A stretch of DNA of 64,000 nt from Sclerurus mexicanus (taxonomy: Eukaryota > Chordata > Aves > Passeriformes > Furnariidae): contig VWZF01002437.1 in the NCBI GenBank assembly GCA_013396755.1, positions 496,001 to 560,000 of the forward strand. The letters run 5' to 3'. Position numbers and translations under genes: made by a program. The notes under the pieces were generated by a model that was not told the origin of the DNA, did no database searches, and worked only from the letters and a program-made list of their open reading frames with translations. Below are positions 63,701 to 64,000 of this stretch, one piece after another (the stretch's first letter is position 1; the number at the start of each line of letters is the position of its first letter).

Positions 63701-64000
63701 GAATCTGATTGTCTATACAATCCAAGAGATGATTCAACTTTCATTCCAGCTAGACCATGCACTTGACAGTGTTCACGGTCTTGCTTGTTTCTGTGAGAAA
63801 CTGCACATTCTTTGAATTTTGGTTTGTCACTGAGGACTTCATAGCATGGATGGATGGGGTGGACAGGGACTGTAGGTAGAAATAGATTGTTAATAGTGTA
63901 AGAGCATTTATCCAATTTATCCAAGTCTATGTCTAGATTTTTCAGATGTTAATTTATGTCTTCCAAAATGAATGTCCTTCAAGAACAACTTCCTGAAAAA

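Noticed and set aside
1..64000. CRISPR arrays, operons, tRNA or rRNA genes
   Set aside because: Nothing of the kind is visible; the window is vertebrate chromosomal DNA. MicroRNA hairpins cannot be excluded without folding.

Overview
This window looks like vertebrate nuclear DNA, most likely from a bird. It is AT-rich and intron-dominated, with two multi-exon genes whose exons carry proper splice signals. At least seven clear fragments of the CR1 LINE, the dominant avian retroposon, are scattered through it, some ending in the typical 'gattctatgattctatg' type tail. The gene pair and its order (HACD1 on the minus strand, STAM on the plus strand, head to head) is the order I know from vertebrate chromosomes. 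I cannot name the species.

Layout: 1-11.7 kb is left flank with no recognisable gene. 11.79-22.1 kb is HACD1 (minus strand): coding exons 2-7 are readable at the base level, including a 19-nt micro-exon. Exon 1 is missing, most likely in the gap marked by the single N at 22132 inside a CpG island. 22.4-28.9 kb is the intergenic space between the two divergent promoters; it holds a CR1 copy, a 27-bp tandem duplication and two exon-like segments of unknown status. 28.9-30.0 kb is the STAM CpG island, broken by three Ns, with an 11-bp minisatellite and a perfect 625-bp duplication that is probably an assembly artefact. 37.25-54.45 kb holds STAM coding exons 2-14 in an unbroken reading frame (residues 14-544 if exon 1 encodes 13 residues plus one base). 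54.45 to about 59.4 kb is probably the long STAM 3' UTR. 59.4-64 kb is downstream flank ending in a CR1 copy.

HACD1 is an ER membrane 3-hydroxyacyl-CoA dehydratase of very-long-chain fatty acid elongation. STAM is the endosomal ESCRT-0 partner of HRS that sorts ubiquitinated receptors. They are neighbours by conserved synteny; nothing here suggests a shared pathway.

I found no previously undescribed biological system. The points most worth a second look are the assembly problems at both CpG islands (both first coding exons lost, an exact 625-bp repeat), the 19-nt HACD1 micro-exon, two exon-like segments between the genes, and a peptide-like stretch on the minus strand in STAM intron 1.
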